This document shows, piece by piece, positions 1-8,184 of a DNA stretch of 22,134 nt; positions within the stretch are counted from its first letter, which is position 1, and each line of letters opens with the position of its first letter. The position numbers and the translations under genes are program-made. Where the stretch lies: the NCBI RefSeq assembly GCF_903643065.1, contig NZ_CAHJWX010000004.1, positions 1-22,134 on the forward strand, in the 5' to 3' direction. Below the pieces are notes generated by a model. It was not told where the DNA came from and made no database searches. It saw only the letters and a program-made list of their open reading frames with translations. The DNA comes from Sphingomonas bacterium. GTDB lineage: Bacteria > Pseudomonadota > Alphaproteobacteria > Sphingomonadales > Sphingomonadaceae.

Positions 1-294
1 CATGAGCGTCAAGCCTAAGTCGATGCCCGAGATCCGGGAGCGTCTCCACCCTGGCGAGCGCAGGGCGATGAGACCCATAGTCAGCCGTTCAGGGCTCCTG
101 TTCGGCTTCCCGACTTCTGCCATTTTGTTAAGATCGGCCTGATGGCTGGTTTTGAGCCGGCCATCGCTACCTCTAGGAACGGCATGGGATGATGGTTAGC
201 TGCCGTTCACGTCTTTTCGGACTAGGCTCCGGGTGCGCTTCCGGTTTTTTTGCGTGACCCAACGCCAGAGCCGAAGGCTTTCCGGCTTGCCACG
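1..294. other. Left edge without a convincing gene
   Basis: An open frame on the plus strand runs from an ATG at position 2 to a TGA at 140-142 (46 residues, rich in Arg, Pro and Ser). It could be the tail of a gene cut by the window edge, but nothing in it is recognisable and no ribosome binding site can be judged. The rest, up to the next gene, shows only the hairpin at 141-165. Confidence 0.3.
141..165. terminator. Hairpin, possible terminator
   Basis: A 9-base stem (GATGGCTGG paired with CCGGCCATC, one G-T wobble) closes a 7-base loop. It begins inside the TGA that ends the short left-edge frame. No T tract follows, so intrinsic termination is only a possibility. Confidence 0.3.
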
Positions 295-609
295 ATGGAG
301 GACGATTTCCGCGCCTCGCTCCTGAAAGCGGCGAAGGCGGCTGCTGTTTCGTCGCCCCCAAACGCCGACATACCCCTGGATCAAACCTCGTTTGTAAAGA
401 GCATAACGCTCAACGCATCAGCGATTTCAGCTCTCGACATGAATCTCGCCGATGTTGCGGCGTCCACCATGCACACGATTGCATCGCCAGACGGAGCGAA
501 GGTGGGATCACGAAAGGTATACGCGGTGATGGCGTTCGTCATCTCGGAATATGGCGCCATTGAGCGGCCGTCGGCAACAGGGCCGAAGCCGAAGAGCAGT
601 TTTTTGTGA
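295..609 (+). CDS. Hypothetical protein, about 104 residues
   Basis: I do not recognise this protein. The frame stays open from a TTG at 250; the first ATG is at 295 and gives 104 residues, and I prefer it although neither start has a clear Shine-Dalgarno sequence. The product looks soluble: an Ala/Lys-rich N-terminal helix, then a mixed alpha/beta-like stretch (KSITLNASAISALDMNL and the following residues), and a short Lys/Pro-rich tail. There is no signal peptide or membrane segment. An overlapping minus-strand frame (381-683) is less protein-like. It lies about 260 bases upstream of the toxin gene on the same strand, but nothing links the two functionally. Confidence 0.42.
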   Translation: MEDDFRASLLKAAKAAAVSSPPNADIPLDQTSFVKSITLNASAISALDMNLADVAASTMHTIASPDGAKVGSRKVYAVMAFVISEYGAIERPSATGPKPKSSFL

Positions 610-822
610 GGCAGATGGTAAAGCCGCCCTCTCCTCTTAGATCCGCGCGATGACCCAAAAGTGACGTTCGCGGCTGCTTCCAAAATCGGATCTTGGCCCT
701 TTAATCATGACAATGTTCCGTTTGCTTTACCACTTCAGAAGGCCTGTCGCAGCGCCGGCAACTTGGTTATGATACGACCCCTGCGCCTCTGAGCTTCGCA
801 GTGGCCGCCGGGCTGCCCGTGA

Positions 823-840
823 TTGGCCTCCTCCGGCCAA
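823..840 (+). promoter_or_regulatory. Inverted repeat upstream of toxin gene, with anti-Shine-Dalgarno loop
   Basis: TTGGCC and GGCCAA form a perfect 6-base inverted repeat around a TCCTCC loop. Within it, CCTCCT (827-832) is exactly complementary to AGGAGG (858-863) in the ribosome binding site of the gene starting at 869. The element could be an operator, or in RNA it could either expose its loop to the Shine-Dalgarno sequence or refold to sequester it. A TATGAT at 768-773 could be the -10 box of a promoter, but its -35 region is poor. Confidence 0.35.
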
Positions 841-868
841 AACGGCTACACTACGAAAGGAGGTGCGA

Positions 869-1810
869 ATGGCCGACGTCATGCACATGGACTTCTCGCA
901 ACGGTTCGGTTTGGTGTGGCGCAAGTCGCTGCCATACATGCCGGGTGATGCGCGCGAACGCCTTGCGGCCATGCTGACGCCCGAGGCGCTGGCCACCATG
1001 GCGGGTGTTGCGGCGATCTGGGCGGGGTCGCACTTCTTCGGCGTTGGCGAAATCATCGATGTCGCGCTGCTGGTCGGTGGCTATGTAGCGATCGGGGCCG
1101 CTGCCAGCCAAGCTGCTCACAAGCTGTACAATGTGGTGACGACTACAAGCCACGCCCGCTCCGACGCCGACCTCGACCGCGCAGCGCGCGAGCTCGCCGA
1201 GGTGGCCGCGCTGGTCGGCATCGAATTCATCCTAGCCATGTTACGAGTGCGCAAGCCCAAGGGAACGTTCGGGTTTTCCTACAAGGGCGAGTTACCGAAA
1301 CCAGGAGTGGCGATCCCGTCCATGCCGCGCGCGGGTCCGTTCAACCGCTACGAATTTGAGATCCACTACACCCGCGGGATGGCGCTTGGACGGGGCGGAA
1401 CCAACGCGCGCAACGTCACAAGGATTGGGCGCGATTGGACGCCGGGCGTCGCTCCGGTCGAAGACGCGGTCCGGGAAGTCCGCAAGGCAACGGAGCACGA
1501 GGTGGTTCACCTATGGCTGAACCGGGCCTTCTCGACGCTTGGGCGGCCAGCTTATTACCTTCGCATGGGCGCGTACAAACGATCGTACATCCTTCGCTAC
1601 CTTGAGGAAGCAATGGCCGAAGCGCGCTCGCAGCACATCGTCCCGCGCCGGGAAGGGGAGGTTGCCTTCTACCGCTTTCCATTCGACCCGACCTATCAGG
1701 TGACGTTGGCCAAGATGGGCGAGGAGTTGCGCGGCATCGTACTCGGTCCGGTCACGGTCGGCGGCATGACATTCCAAGCGGTGCACGGAACGCCCGATGG
1801 CCGTCACTAA
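869..1810 (+). CDS. Polymorphic-toxin-like protein with HExxH metallopeptidase-type C-terminal domain
   Basis: The start ATG follows an excellent Shine-Dalgarno sequence (AAGGAGGT at 857-864), giving 313 residues. The first third has a Gly/Ala-rich hydrophobic stretch (about residues 43-90) like the glycine-zipper segments of bacterial toxins, which could help membrane passage. The C-terminal half carries H210-E-V-V-H214, the zinc-binding HExxH pattern of metallopeptidases. Downstream, YLEEAMAEA (about 244-252) offers a possible third zinc ligand, and the end is beta-rich. From memory, the HExxH plus LRYLEEA pattern and the VTVGGMTF ending resemble C-terminal domains of type VI secretion effectors and other polymorphic toxins. 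No PAAR, Rhs or other delivery domain is attached and there is no classical signal peptide, so any delivery route would have to be supplied elsewhere. The 14-base overlap with the next small gene fits a toxin-immunity pair. Protease activity is inferred; the HExxH match is seen. Confidence 0.72.
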   Translation: MADVMHMDFSQRFGLVWRKSLPYMPGDARERLAAMLTPEALATMAGVAAIWAGSHFFGVGEIIDVALLVGGYVAIGAAASQAAHKLYNVVTTTSHARSDADLDRAARELAEVAALVGIEFILAMLRVRKPKGTFGFSYKGELPKPGVAIPSMPRAGPFNRYEFEIHYTRGMALGRGGTNARNVTRIGRDWTPGVAPVEDAVREVRKATEHEVVHLWLNRAFSTLGRPAYYLRMGAYKRSYILRYLEEAMAEARSQHIVPRREGEVAFYRFPFDPTYQVTLAKMGEELRGIVLGPVTVGGMTFQAVHGTPDGRH

Positions 1811-2078
1811 GGAGAGCGCGGTCGCGGCGGCGCGGGCGTACGCCGCCGGACGCGGCTACCCGGCTTGGCGCGACGGATCGGTCGCAACGCGGCGAGAGAC
1901 GGTGCGCGGCCATAACTGCTGGGTGGTGACGGCCCGTGACGTGCCCGCGCCCGGCGAGCCCGACTGGTTCGACGTGTTCGACGCAGGCCAGTCGTACTTG
2001 GTCGACGTTGCCACCGGCGAGTGCATCGGTGCCGGTAAGACTAATGGGTGGACGCTGTTCGTACCGGTGAAAGACTGA
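1797..2078 (+). CDS. Probable immunity protein, Imm35/YrhB-like
   Basis: A 93-residue soluble protein whose ATG lies inside the end of the toxin gene, overlapping it by 14 bases in another frame, so translation is probably coupled. An N-terminal helix (about residues 5-20) is followed by a small beta-rich domain with a central Trp (HNCWVV), a WFDVFD strand and the YLVDVATGECIG turn. This is the layout I associate with YrhB-domain (Imm35) immunity proteins, which bind and neutralise a cognate toxin in the same cell. The family name is tentative because it rests on pattern resemblance. Its size, position and overlap are the stronger reasons for the immunity call. There is no signal peptide, so it would act in the cytoplasm. 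Confidence 0.68.
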   Translation: MAVTKESAVAAARAYAAGRGYPAWRDGSVATRRETVRGHNCWVVTARDVPAPGEPDWFDVFDAGQSYLVDVATGECIGAGKTNGWTLFVPVKD

Positions 2079-2154
2079 CCCACAACCGGTCACTTAGGGC
2101 GCCTGGGCCGCTCTCCAGCTTCGGACATTGGTTCAGGTTCAGCGAGCCGACCGG

Positions 2155-3246
2155 TCATGCGATATGGAGCGCCGCGAGCAGAGTCAGGCTGATCGCGCCC
2201 AGGCCAAGCAGGGACAGGACCAATGCGGCGGTCACGCGGCCACCAGCTTTGGCGACGACGCGAATGTCTACCCCGAGCCCGAGCGCAGCCATGGAGACGA
2301 CGGTCAGCAGCGTCGCGACCCGGCCGATCGGCGCGATGGAGGCGGTCGGCACCAGACCCAGCGAGCGGCAGGCAACCAACGCCAGGAAGCCGATGATGAA
2401 CCACGGCACCAGATGGGCAAGGTCGAACCGCTTCGTGGCCGGCTCGCCGGCGGCGACCTCGCCATCGGGCACCACCTGCGGTGCAAGCCGCGGTGCCACC
2501 AGCGACAGGGCGAGACAGACCGGCCCGAGCATCAGCACGCGCACCAGCTTCACCAGCGTGCCCATCTGCACCGCCGTGGCGCCGAGCGGCGAGGCCGCCG
2601 CGATCACCTGCGGCACGGCATAGACGGTGAGCCCGGCAAGGGCACCGAAGGCAAGTCCGCTCATGCCGAGCGCGATGCCCAGCAACGGCAGGCCGAGCAC
2701 GACCACCACGCCCAGCACCGCCGTGAAGGCGATCGACGCTGCAACGTCGTCGCTGTCGGCTCCGATCACCGGCGCCACCGCCGCGATGGCAGAGTTGCCG
2801 CAGATCGAGTTGCCGCACGCTATCAGCAGCGCCATCCTGGTCGGCAACCCGAGCAGCCGGCCGATGCCGACGCTGAGCAGGATGGCGCCCGCGACCACGC
2901 CCGCGATGCCGAACAGGAGCGCCGGGCCGGCCGCCAGGATGGTTGCGGCGCTTACCGACGCGCCGAGCAGGACCACGGCCACTTCCAGCAGGTACTTGGC
3001 GCTCAATATGATGCCGTCGTGCCACCGGTCGCCGGGCGTCCAGAGGCTGCGCACGGCCGTGCCGACCAGGATGGCGAGCACTAGCGCCTCAAGCCAAGCC
3101 TTGCCGGCCAGCGCGCGCTCGCCAGCTTCCAGGGCATAGGCTGCCCCGGTCACGGCGAGGCACAGGGCGATGCCGGGCAACACCCGCACGCTCCGATGAA
3201 CGGCCGGTGTCGACGATGATGGGAGATGATGGGCGAGACTGGCCAT
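2155..3246 (-). CDS. YeiH-family putative sulfate exporter (UPF0324)
   Basis: A 363-residue inner-membrane protein with about ten hydrophobic helices. It carries the family's GNSICGNSAIAA signature at residues 144-155, between the early helices, and a second conserved core (GLTVYAVPQVIAA). The length is normal for the family. The ATG at 3246 has a GAAGGA ribosome binding site. YeiH proteins are annotated as putative sulfate exporters, but the substrate is not firmly established. The gene is divergent from a LysR regulator, the usual arrangement for yeiH with its YeiE/CysL-type regulator. It converges with the immunity gene, leaving 76 bases between them. Nothing looks broken. It appears to be an ordinary metabolic gene next to the accessory region. 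Confidence 0.9.
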   Translation of the reverse strand: MASLAHHLPSSSTPAVHRSVRVLPGIALCLAVTGAAYALEAGERALAGKAWLEALVLAILVGTAVRSLWTPGDRWHDGIILSAKYLLEVAVVLLGASVSAATILAAGPALLFGIAGVVAGAILLSVGIGRLLGLPTRMALLIACGNSICGNSAIAAVAPVIGADSDDVAASIAFTAVLGVVVVLGLPLLGIALGMSGLAFGALAGLTVYAVPQVIAAASPLGATAVQMGTLVKLVRVLMLGPVCLALSLVAPRLAPQVVPDGEVAAGEPATKRFDLAHLVPWFIIGFLALVACRSLGLVPTASIAPIGRVATLLTVVSMAALGLGVDIRVVAKAGGRVTAALVLSLLGLGAISLTLLAALHIA

Positions 3247-3353
3247 GACGGGATCCTTCCGCCGCTCGATCTATGCGAACTCGATCGTTCTATCTAACGC
3301 AGCGTTCTTGTCATTCCGATCGGTGATCGTGATCGATCATGCTATGCGGCACC
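3247..3353. promoter_or_regulatory. Divergent control region between yeiH-type and lysR-type genes
   Basis: This 107-base spacer must hold both promoters and the LysR operator. A perfect 11-base palindrome, AACGCAGCGTT, lies at 3296-3306. Clustered GATC/CGATC repeats occupy about 3262-3340. The palindrome is a reasonable candidate core for the regulator site, although it does not follow the strict T-N11-A rule. I could not assign convincing -35/-10 pairs. Confidence 0.45.
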
Positions 3354-4232
3354 ATGACGCTGGAGCAGCTTCGCATCTTCGTCGGCGTCGCCGAGCGAGA
3401 ACATATGACGGCTGCGGCGCGCGCCCTGCACGTGACGCAGTCGGCTGCCTCAGCGGCGATCTCTGCTCTGGAGGAACGGCACGCGATCAAGCTGTTCCAC
3501 CGCGTCGGGCGCGGCATCGCGTTGACGGAAGCCGGAAGGCTGTTCCTGACCGAGGCACGCGGCGTGCTTGCGCGTGCCACGGCGGCGGAGACTGTGCTGG
3601 AGGAGCTGGGCGGGCTCAAGCGCGGCACCTTGCGCGTTGTCGCCAGCCAGACCATCGCCGCTTATTGGCTGCCTCCCATCCTCACTGTCTTCCATGCGCG
3701 CTACCCAGCGCTGAGCGTCAAGCTGGCGATCGGCAACACCGAACAGGCTGCGGCGCGCGTCCGTGACGGCGAAGCCGACCTAGGCATCGTCGAAGGGGAG
3801 GTCGACGACCCGGCGCTGGCTCATTGGCCGATCGGCGAGGATCGACTGCTGCTGGTCGGAGCCGAGCCCTTTGTGGAGGCCCGTATCGGTGCCGCTTGGT
3901 TGCGGCATGCGCGCTGGGTGCAGCGCGAACCCGGATCGGGTACGCGGTCGACGCTCGACGGCTATCTAATGGCGCTTGGTGTCGATCCCGCCAAGCTCGA
4001 CGTGGCGCTCGTGCTGCCTTCCAACGAGAGCGTGCGGACCGCAGTGGAAGCAGGTGCAGGCGTCGCCGTTCTCTCGGCGCTCGTGGTTGCGCCAGCGATC
4101 ATGGCGGGCACGTTGCATGCCGCACCGATCACGTTTGACCCCCGCCCTTTTTTCGGGCTTCGCCACAAGGAACGTTACCGCACCAAGGCCGCCGACGCCT
4201 TGCTGGACCTGATCGGAGCGAAACCCAAGTAA
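3354..4232 (+). CDS. LysR-family transcriptional regulator
   Basis: A 292-residue protein with the standard two-domain layout. A winged helix-turn-helix covers about residues 1-62, with the motif AAARALHVTQSAASAAISAL. A substrate-binding domain runs from about residue 88 (LRVVASQTIAAYWLPP) to the end. I chose the ATG at 3354 because MTLEQLRIFV is the canonical LysR N-terminus; an ATG five codons upstream (3339) is the alternative. It is divergent from the YeiH-type exporter and probably regulates it and itself, as YeiE/CysL-type regulators do. The effector is unknown. All expected elements are intact. Confidence 0.92.
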   Translation: MTLEQLRIFVGVAEREHMTAAARALHVTQSAASAAISALEERHAIKLFHRVGRGIALTEAGRLFLTEARGVLARATAAETVLEELGGLKRGTLRVVASQTIAAYWLPPILTVFHARYPALSVKLAIGNTEQAAARVRDGEADLGIVEGEVDDPALAHWPIGEDRLLLVGAEPFVEARIGAAWLRHARWVQREPGSGTRSTLDGYLMALGVDPAKLDVALVLPSNESVRTAVEAGAGVAVLSALVVAPAIMAGTLHAAPITFDPRPFFGLRHKERYRTKAADALLDLIGAKPK

Positions 4233-4270
4233 CAGTTCAAGCAAGGGAAGACCCACTTACGGCCATTCAC

Positions 4271-4298
4271 GCCGGTTTCGTCGACTTCTGAAACGGGC
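4271..4298 (+). terminator. Hairpin after lysR-type gene, possible terminator
   Basis: GCCGGTTTC pairs with GAAACGGGC (nine positions, one G-G mismatch) around a 10-base loop. It starts 38 bases after the regulator stop codon and is followed by a T-rich but interrupted stretch. It would separate the regulator from the downstream ATPase-nuclease gene. Confidence 0.4.
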
Positions 4299-4429
4299 CG
4301 TTCGTTCATTCTAAGATTCAGCCTAATTCGTCAGGGTTGACCGGAGCGGCTTTGTGTTGGGCGTTGGCCATTCCCGACGATTGGCGCAGCCAGGCGACTC
4401 CGCTACGGCTCTCCGACGAGGAGGTTGAA

Positions 4430-6418
4430 ATGCCGTCGCTTGCCGGAGACATCATCAATCGCGTGCGCCGACTGCCCAAGCCGACGGGCGCGGCCGAGGC
4501 CCTGCAGCCGCTCTTCGAAGCGGTGAGCAACGGTATGCACGCGGTCGACGACGCCGGTGAGCGCCCGTCCGGCATCGGCCGTATCGACATCGACATCACG
4601 CTCGCGGCGTCGCCTGGCGAGCACGAGTTTGTCGTCGCCGATACGGGTGTCGGTCTGGACAATGTTCGGTTCGGAGCCTTCCTGACGACGGACACCGATT
4701 TTAAGAGCAACCGGGGCGGCAAGGGCATTGGGCGGCTGCTGTGGCTGGACGCCTTCAACGCGGTGACCGTCACCAGCACCTACCGTGAGGACGGCAAGCT
4801 GTACCGGCGCCACTTCAAGTTCGCACTCGCTCGCGATGAGCAGATTCAGCAGCACGCGATCGAGGAACTGGCGTCCGGATCGGCGCAGATCGGCACCACG
4901 ATCCGTTTCCGTGGCCTCAGAGGAACTGCCTACCAATCCAAGTTTCCAACCCGGGCCGACACGATCATCCGGCACTTCGGCTCGCACTTCCTCGCCGAGT
5001 TCATTCTCGGCCAATCGCCGCCCGTGACCGTGACGATCGGCGAGCGATCCGTCGCCTTCCCGGGCGCGATCCGGGACCTGCTGGTTGAGGAGCGGGGCGG
5101 CTCGGACATAGCGACCGATGAATTCGGCAACCTGCATGTCGACCACTTCATCTTTAATAAGGCCGCCAGTGCTGACTTCGACGGCAATCACCAGCTGCAC
5201 CTCATCGCCAACGGCCGCACCGTGTCGACGCGCAAGATTGACGGACTGATCGGCCTTGGGCGCTTCGGCGACGACGGCCAATCCGTCTATCACGGCTGCG
5301 TCACGGGCGAGTTCCTGGACGAGCGCGTCAATCAGGAACGCACGAACTTCAACTTTAATGAAGACGTCGCCGACCAGATCACCAAAGTCTGTTCGCGAGC
5401 GGTGTCGGAGCAGGCGATCGGCACCGAGGTGGCGGCATTCGATGCCACACGGCTAGAGACCATGCATTCGTTCCTCAGCGAATATCCCTCCTTCGGCTTC
5501 GCCGCGCCTAGCGAGCTGCTGGAGCGGACGCCGCGCAACGCGGTCAAGGCGGAGCAGTTCGCGGCCGCGCTGATCCCGACGCGGATACGCCGAGACGTCG
5601 ATCGCAACCGTCGCGTTCAGGACGTCGTCGCCAAGCTCGGCTCGGGCGAGGCGCTTTCGGGCAACTTCGCCGAGCTGGTCCGCGCGGCCGCGGACGACGT
5701 GAAGGCCGAGGAGCAGCGGCAGCTGACGGAATACGTGTTGCGCCGCAAGCTGGTCCTGAACGTCATGGACCTGCTCATCGCCCGAGTGCGGGAGGTTGAC
5801 GGAATGCGAGACGCCTTTCACCTGGAAGAGACGCTGCACCAGTTCATCTGCCCGATGCGGGTCAGGGGCGACGATCCGGCGCGCATCGAGGTGTCGGACC
5901 ACGATCTGTGGGTCGTCGACGAGCGGCTTACCTTCGCAAAGTATTTCGCGTCGGACGTCCCCGTCTCTCAACTGGTGGCCGACGTGACCAGCACCGAGCG
6001 GCCCGACGTCCTCGTCTGGGATCGGCTACACGGCCTTGGCATGGACGGTGACGAGCCGCTGAAACGCGTGATGCTGATCGAGTTCAAGAAGCCGGGCCGG
6101 CGCGATTACGACGAGCGCTACTCGCCGATGAATCAAGTTTCGCGCTATCTCACCCAGCTCGTGAACGGCGAGATTGAGGGACTGAACCGGCAACGGGTTC
6201 GGCTGGCGGCCGACTGCGTCTTCTATTGCTACGTCGTAGCCGATATCGTCGGCAATCTGGACGTCCATACGTCGGCCTGGAAGACCACCGCCGACGGTCG
6301 CGGCCGCTGGACCGAGCTCAGCGGCCGATTTCGTGGCTCGATCGAGATCATAGAATGGGCGGACTTGGTGAAGGATGCGCGCGCGCGGAATGCGGCGTTC
6401 ATCGAACTTGCACGTTGA
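4430..6418 (+). CDS. GHKL (Bergerat) ATPase fused to PD-(D/E)XK-like nuclease domain
   Basis: The ATG at 4430 has a strong GAGGAGG at 4418-4424, giving 662 residues; an upstream TTG at 4337 lacks this support. The N-terminal third shows the Bergerat ATP fold: E30-A-V-S-N34 (N box), D71-T-G-V-G75 (G1 box) and N94-R-G-G-K-G-I-G-R102 (lid/G2). These are the motifs of Hsp90, MutL and MORC-type ATPases. Near the C-terminus, R-P-D526-V-L-V-W, then E551-F-K553 and a downstream Q569 give the D...E-x-K pattern of restriction-endonuclease-fold nucleases. ATP-driven conformational change controlling DNA cleavage is the natural reading, and proteins of this build occur in defence neighbourhoods. The activity is inferred, and I know no established name for this exact fusion. 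It stands alone on the plus strand, about 400 bases before the FAD/GAF pair. Confidence 0.8.
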   Translation: MPSLAGDIINRVRRLPKPTGAAEALQPLFEAVSNGMHAVDDAGERPSGIGRIDIDITLAASPGEHEFVVADTGVGLDNVRFGAFLTTDTDFKSNRGGKGIGRLLWLDAFNAVTVTSTYREDGKLYRRHFKFALARDEQIQQHAIEELASGSAQIGTTIRFRGLRGTAYQSKFPTRADTIIRHFGSHFLAEFILGQSPPVTVTIGERSVAFPGAIRDLLVEERGGSDIATDEFGNLHVDHFIFNKAASADFDGNHQLHLIANGRTVSTRKIDGLIGLGRFGDDGQSVYHGCVTGEFLDERVNQERTNFNFNEDVADQITKVCSRAVSEQAIGTEVAAFDATRLETMHSFLSEYPSFGFAAPSELLERTPRNAVKAEQFAAALIPTRIRRDVDRNRRVQDVVAKLGSGEALSGNFAELVRAAADDVKAEEQRQLTEYVLRRKLVLNVMDLLIARVREVDGMRDAFHLEETLHQFICPMRVRGDDPARIEVSDHDLWVVDERLTFAKYFASDVPVSQLVADVTSTERPDVLVWDRLHGLGMDGDEPLKRVMLIEFKKPGRRDYDERYSPMNQVSRYLTQLVNGEIEGLNRQRVRLAADCVFYCYVVADIVGNLDVHTSAWKTTADGRGRWTELSGRFRGSIEIIEWADLVKDARARNAAFIELAR

Positions 6419-6819
6419 ACCGGTGCTCGAACGACGTCTTGAGTCGAGCCACGTTGGACCCGGCGTATGGCTGTGCCCCTCGACGAGCCCGGCGAGCGGG
6501 GTCGTCCTACTCGGCCGATTGTCGCCGCTGCGAAGCTGGCCGACAGCGGAAGCGAGGATAGTGCGCCGGTCGCGAAAAGCACCGCTGGACGGCTCTCGAT
6601 CCGTGCCGCTCATTTCCGATGTAGTCCTGCGTCTCCATACGCGAGCGGGTGTCGCCAAGGCCTGAACGGGTGCGAACGTGATTGCGATCGAGCCGATCAA
6701 GTGATTTGTGGGCGTGGCGTGGACGGGCGGTCGCCGCAGTCGGGAAAGCGGTTCCTGGGATGTCGTCCCCAGCCGCGCGAGAGGCGGGACAGGACCGCCG
6801 GCAACCCCTACCAGAAGGG
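6419..6819. other. Non-coding gap of about 400 bases
   Basis: Several short frames cross this stretch on both strands, but they are Arg/Ser/Pro-rich, have no ribosome binding site and look like high-GC noise. It probably holds the promoter of the FAD/GAF gene pair, although no convincing -35/-10 pair was found. The frame of the next gene stays open back to 6682, so part of this gap could be coding if an upstream start (TTG 6682 or ATG 6760) is used. Confidence 0.4.
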
Positions 6820-8184
6820 ATGCGCATCAATCAGTATTCCTTGACGAGTCGCGCCGAAGCCGAGCGGATTGAGCAGGAGTACTGGATCACGGACGGACTT
6901 TACCTGCTGGGGAGCGTCGCGCAGGGGCTGACCGTTTTCGATCAGCAGGTGCGGGCCCACAACCTCGCCTGGGCGCTCTGGCGTCTTCTGGAGGGCGACG
7001 GGCCCGACAGCGCCCTGCGCGTCGCGATAATCGGCGGCGGCATCGCGGGCCTGACCGTCGCCGCGTGCCTCCTGGCCCGGTCGCGAGGTTTTCACATCAC
7101 GCTGTTCGAGGAGCGCTGGGACCTGTGCCCGCTCCAGCAGGGGTCGGACACCCGGTGGGTCCATCCGCACATCTATCGTTGGCCGGAACACGGCAGCCGC
7201 GCTCCCGACGCGGGTCTGCCCGTGCTGAACTGGACTGAAGGACGGGCGTCCGACGTGGCGCGAGACATCCTCGAGGGCTTCGGCCGATACGCCGACGAGT
7301 ACGGCACCGACAGGCTGGATCTGGTCCTCGGCCTGAGCCACCTACGCATCGACGCGACCGACAGGTCGATCGAATGGATGGGCCGTTCCGGGATTAGGAG
7401 CGGGCCCCATGTCCGCGCGGGCGACGCGGACGGCGCTCGCCGGCCGTTCGACGTCATGGTGCTCGCCACCGGCTTCGGTCTTGAGGAGGGCGTGGCGGAC
7501 GCCGCGGGAGCTAGTTCCTACTGGCGCAACGACCGACTGGGGCAGCCCCAACTGGGCGGCGACAGGCGGACTTACGTGATCTCGGGCCTGGGCGACGGCG
7601 CTCTCGTCGACCTGTGTCGCCTGACCATCGAGCGCTTTCGCCAGGATACCATTCTGTACGAGCTGTTCGAGGATGGGCTCGAGGCGTTCGAGGACGATCT
7701 GCGAACCCTCCTGGACGACGATTTCGGGCGCACGAGACGCAACGTGCATGATCTGTTCGAGCGCGACCTCCCCCTTTCGGCATCGGCGGCGTTAGATCTT
7801 GCCCGGGAACGGCTCCGCGGCCGCTTGCGCAAGGACACCCATGTCGTCCTGCACGCGAGGGGACGCGACAACAACAAATCCATTCGCGACCTGTTCGACG
7901 GACATAGCTCCTTCCTGAACAGAATGCTCCTCTACCTGCTGTACCGATGCGGCGGGTTCGTACTGTCCCTGCGCGAACTGGCGGCGACCACTGCGGAGTT
8001 CGCTGTGCCGCCGGAGAGGGTAGTCGTCCGGCACGGTGCCAGCACGATCGCCTCGATCAACGCGTTGTTCAGCGATCCGCTGGTGATCTCGGAACCGGTG
8101 CAGAGGATTAAGGACGACAAGCTGCAGGCGGCACGACGTGGTTGGCCGCTGGGCGCCTTCCCGAGCCTGGAGGTCGGCGCGTGA
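6820..8184 (+). CDS. Rossmann-type FAD/NAD(P)-binding protein
   Basis: About 454 residues from the ATG at 6820. That start has AGAAGGG directly against it; ATG 6760 and TTG 6682 in the same frame are alternatives, but their extra residues are low-complexity. After an N-terminal helical region of about 65 residues comes the dinucleotide-binding motif I71-G-G-G-I-A-G77. An acidic FEER at about 96-99 sits where the ribose of FAD is bound. VLATGFG (214-220) and a GLGDGA loop (about 256-261) match the later flavoprotein motifs. The roughly 150-residue C-terminal region is mostly helical and matches nothing I know. It could be an oxidoreductase, or a nucleotide-sensing or nucleotide-consuming protein. 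The substrate is unknown. The last codons overlap the start of the next gene (GTGA), so the two products are probably made together and may act together. Confidence 0.7.
   Translation: MRINQYSLTSRAEAERIEQEYWITDGLYLLGSVAQGLTVFDQQVRAHNLAWALWRLLEGDGPDSALRVAIIGGGIAGLTVAACLLARSRGFHITLFEERWDLCPLQQGSDTRWVHPHIYRWPEHGSRAPDAGLPVLNWTEGRASDVARDILEGFGRYADEYGTDRLDLVLGLSHLRIDATDRSIEWMGRSGIRSGPHVRAGDADGARRPFDVMVLATGFGLEEGVADAAGASSYWRNDRLGQPQLGGDRRTYVISGLGDGALVDLCRLTIERFRQDTILYELFEDGLEAFEDDLRTLLDDDFGRTRRNVHDLFERDLPLSASAALDLARERLRGRLRKDTHVVLHARGRDNNKSIRDLFDGHSSFLNRMLLYLLYRCGGFVLSLRELAATTAEFAVPPERVVVRHGASTIASINALFSDPLVISEPVQRIKDDKLQAARRGWPLGAFPSLEVGA

Noticed and set aside
2090..3084. Long frames on both strands overlapping the YeiH-family gene
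   Set aside because: They are Arg/Gln/His-rich shadows of a clearly recognised membrane protein and have no ribosome binding sites.
4785..5293. Secondary frames inside the GHKL-nuclease gene on both strands
   Set aside because: They have noise composition and lie within a frame containing clear ATPase motifs.
6375..6844. Frames of about 96-125 residues in the gap before the FAD-binding gene
   Set aside because: Arg/Ser/Pro-rich, no ribosome binding site and no homology I can recognise.
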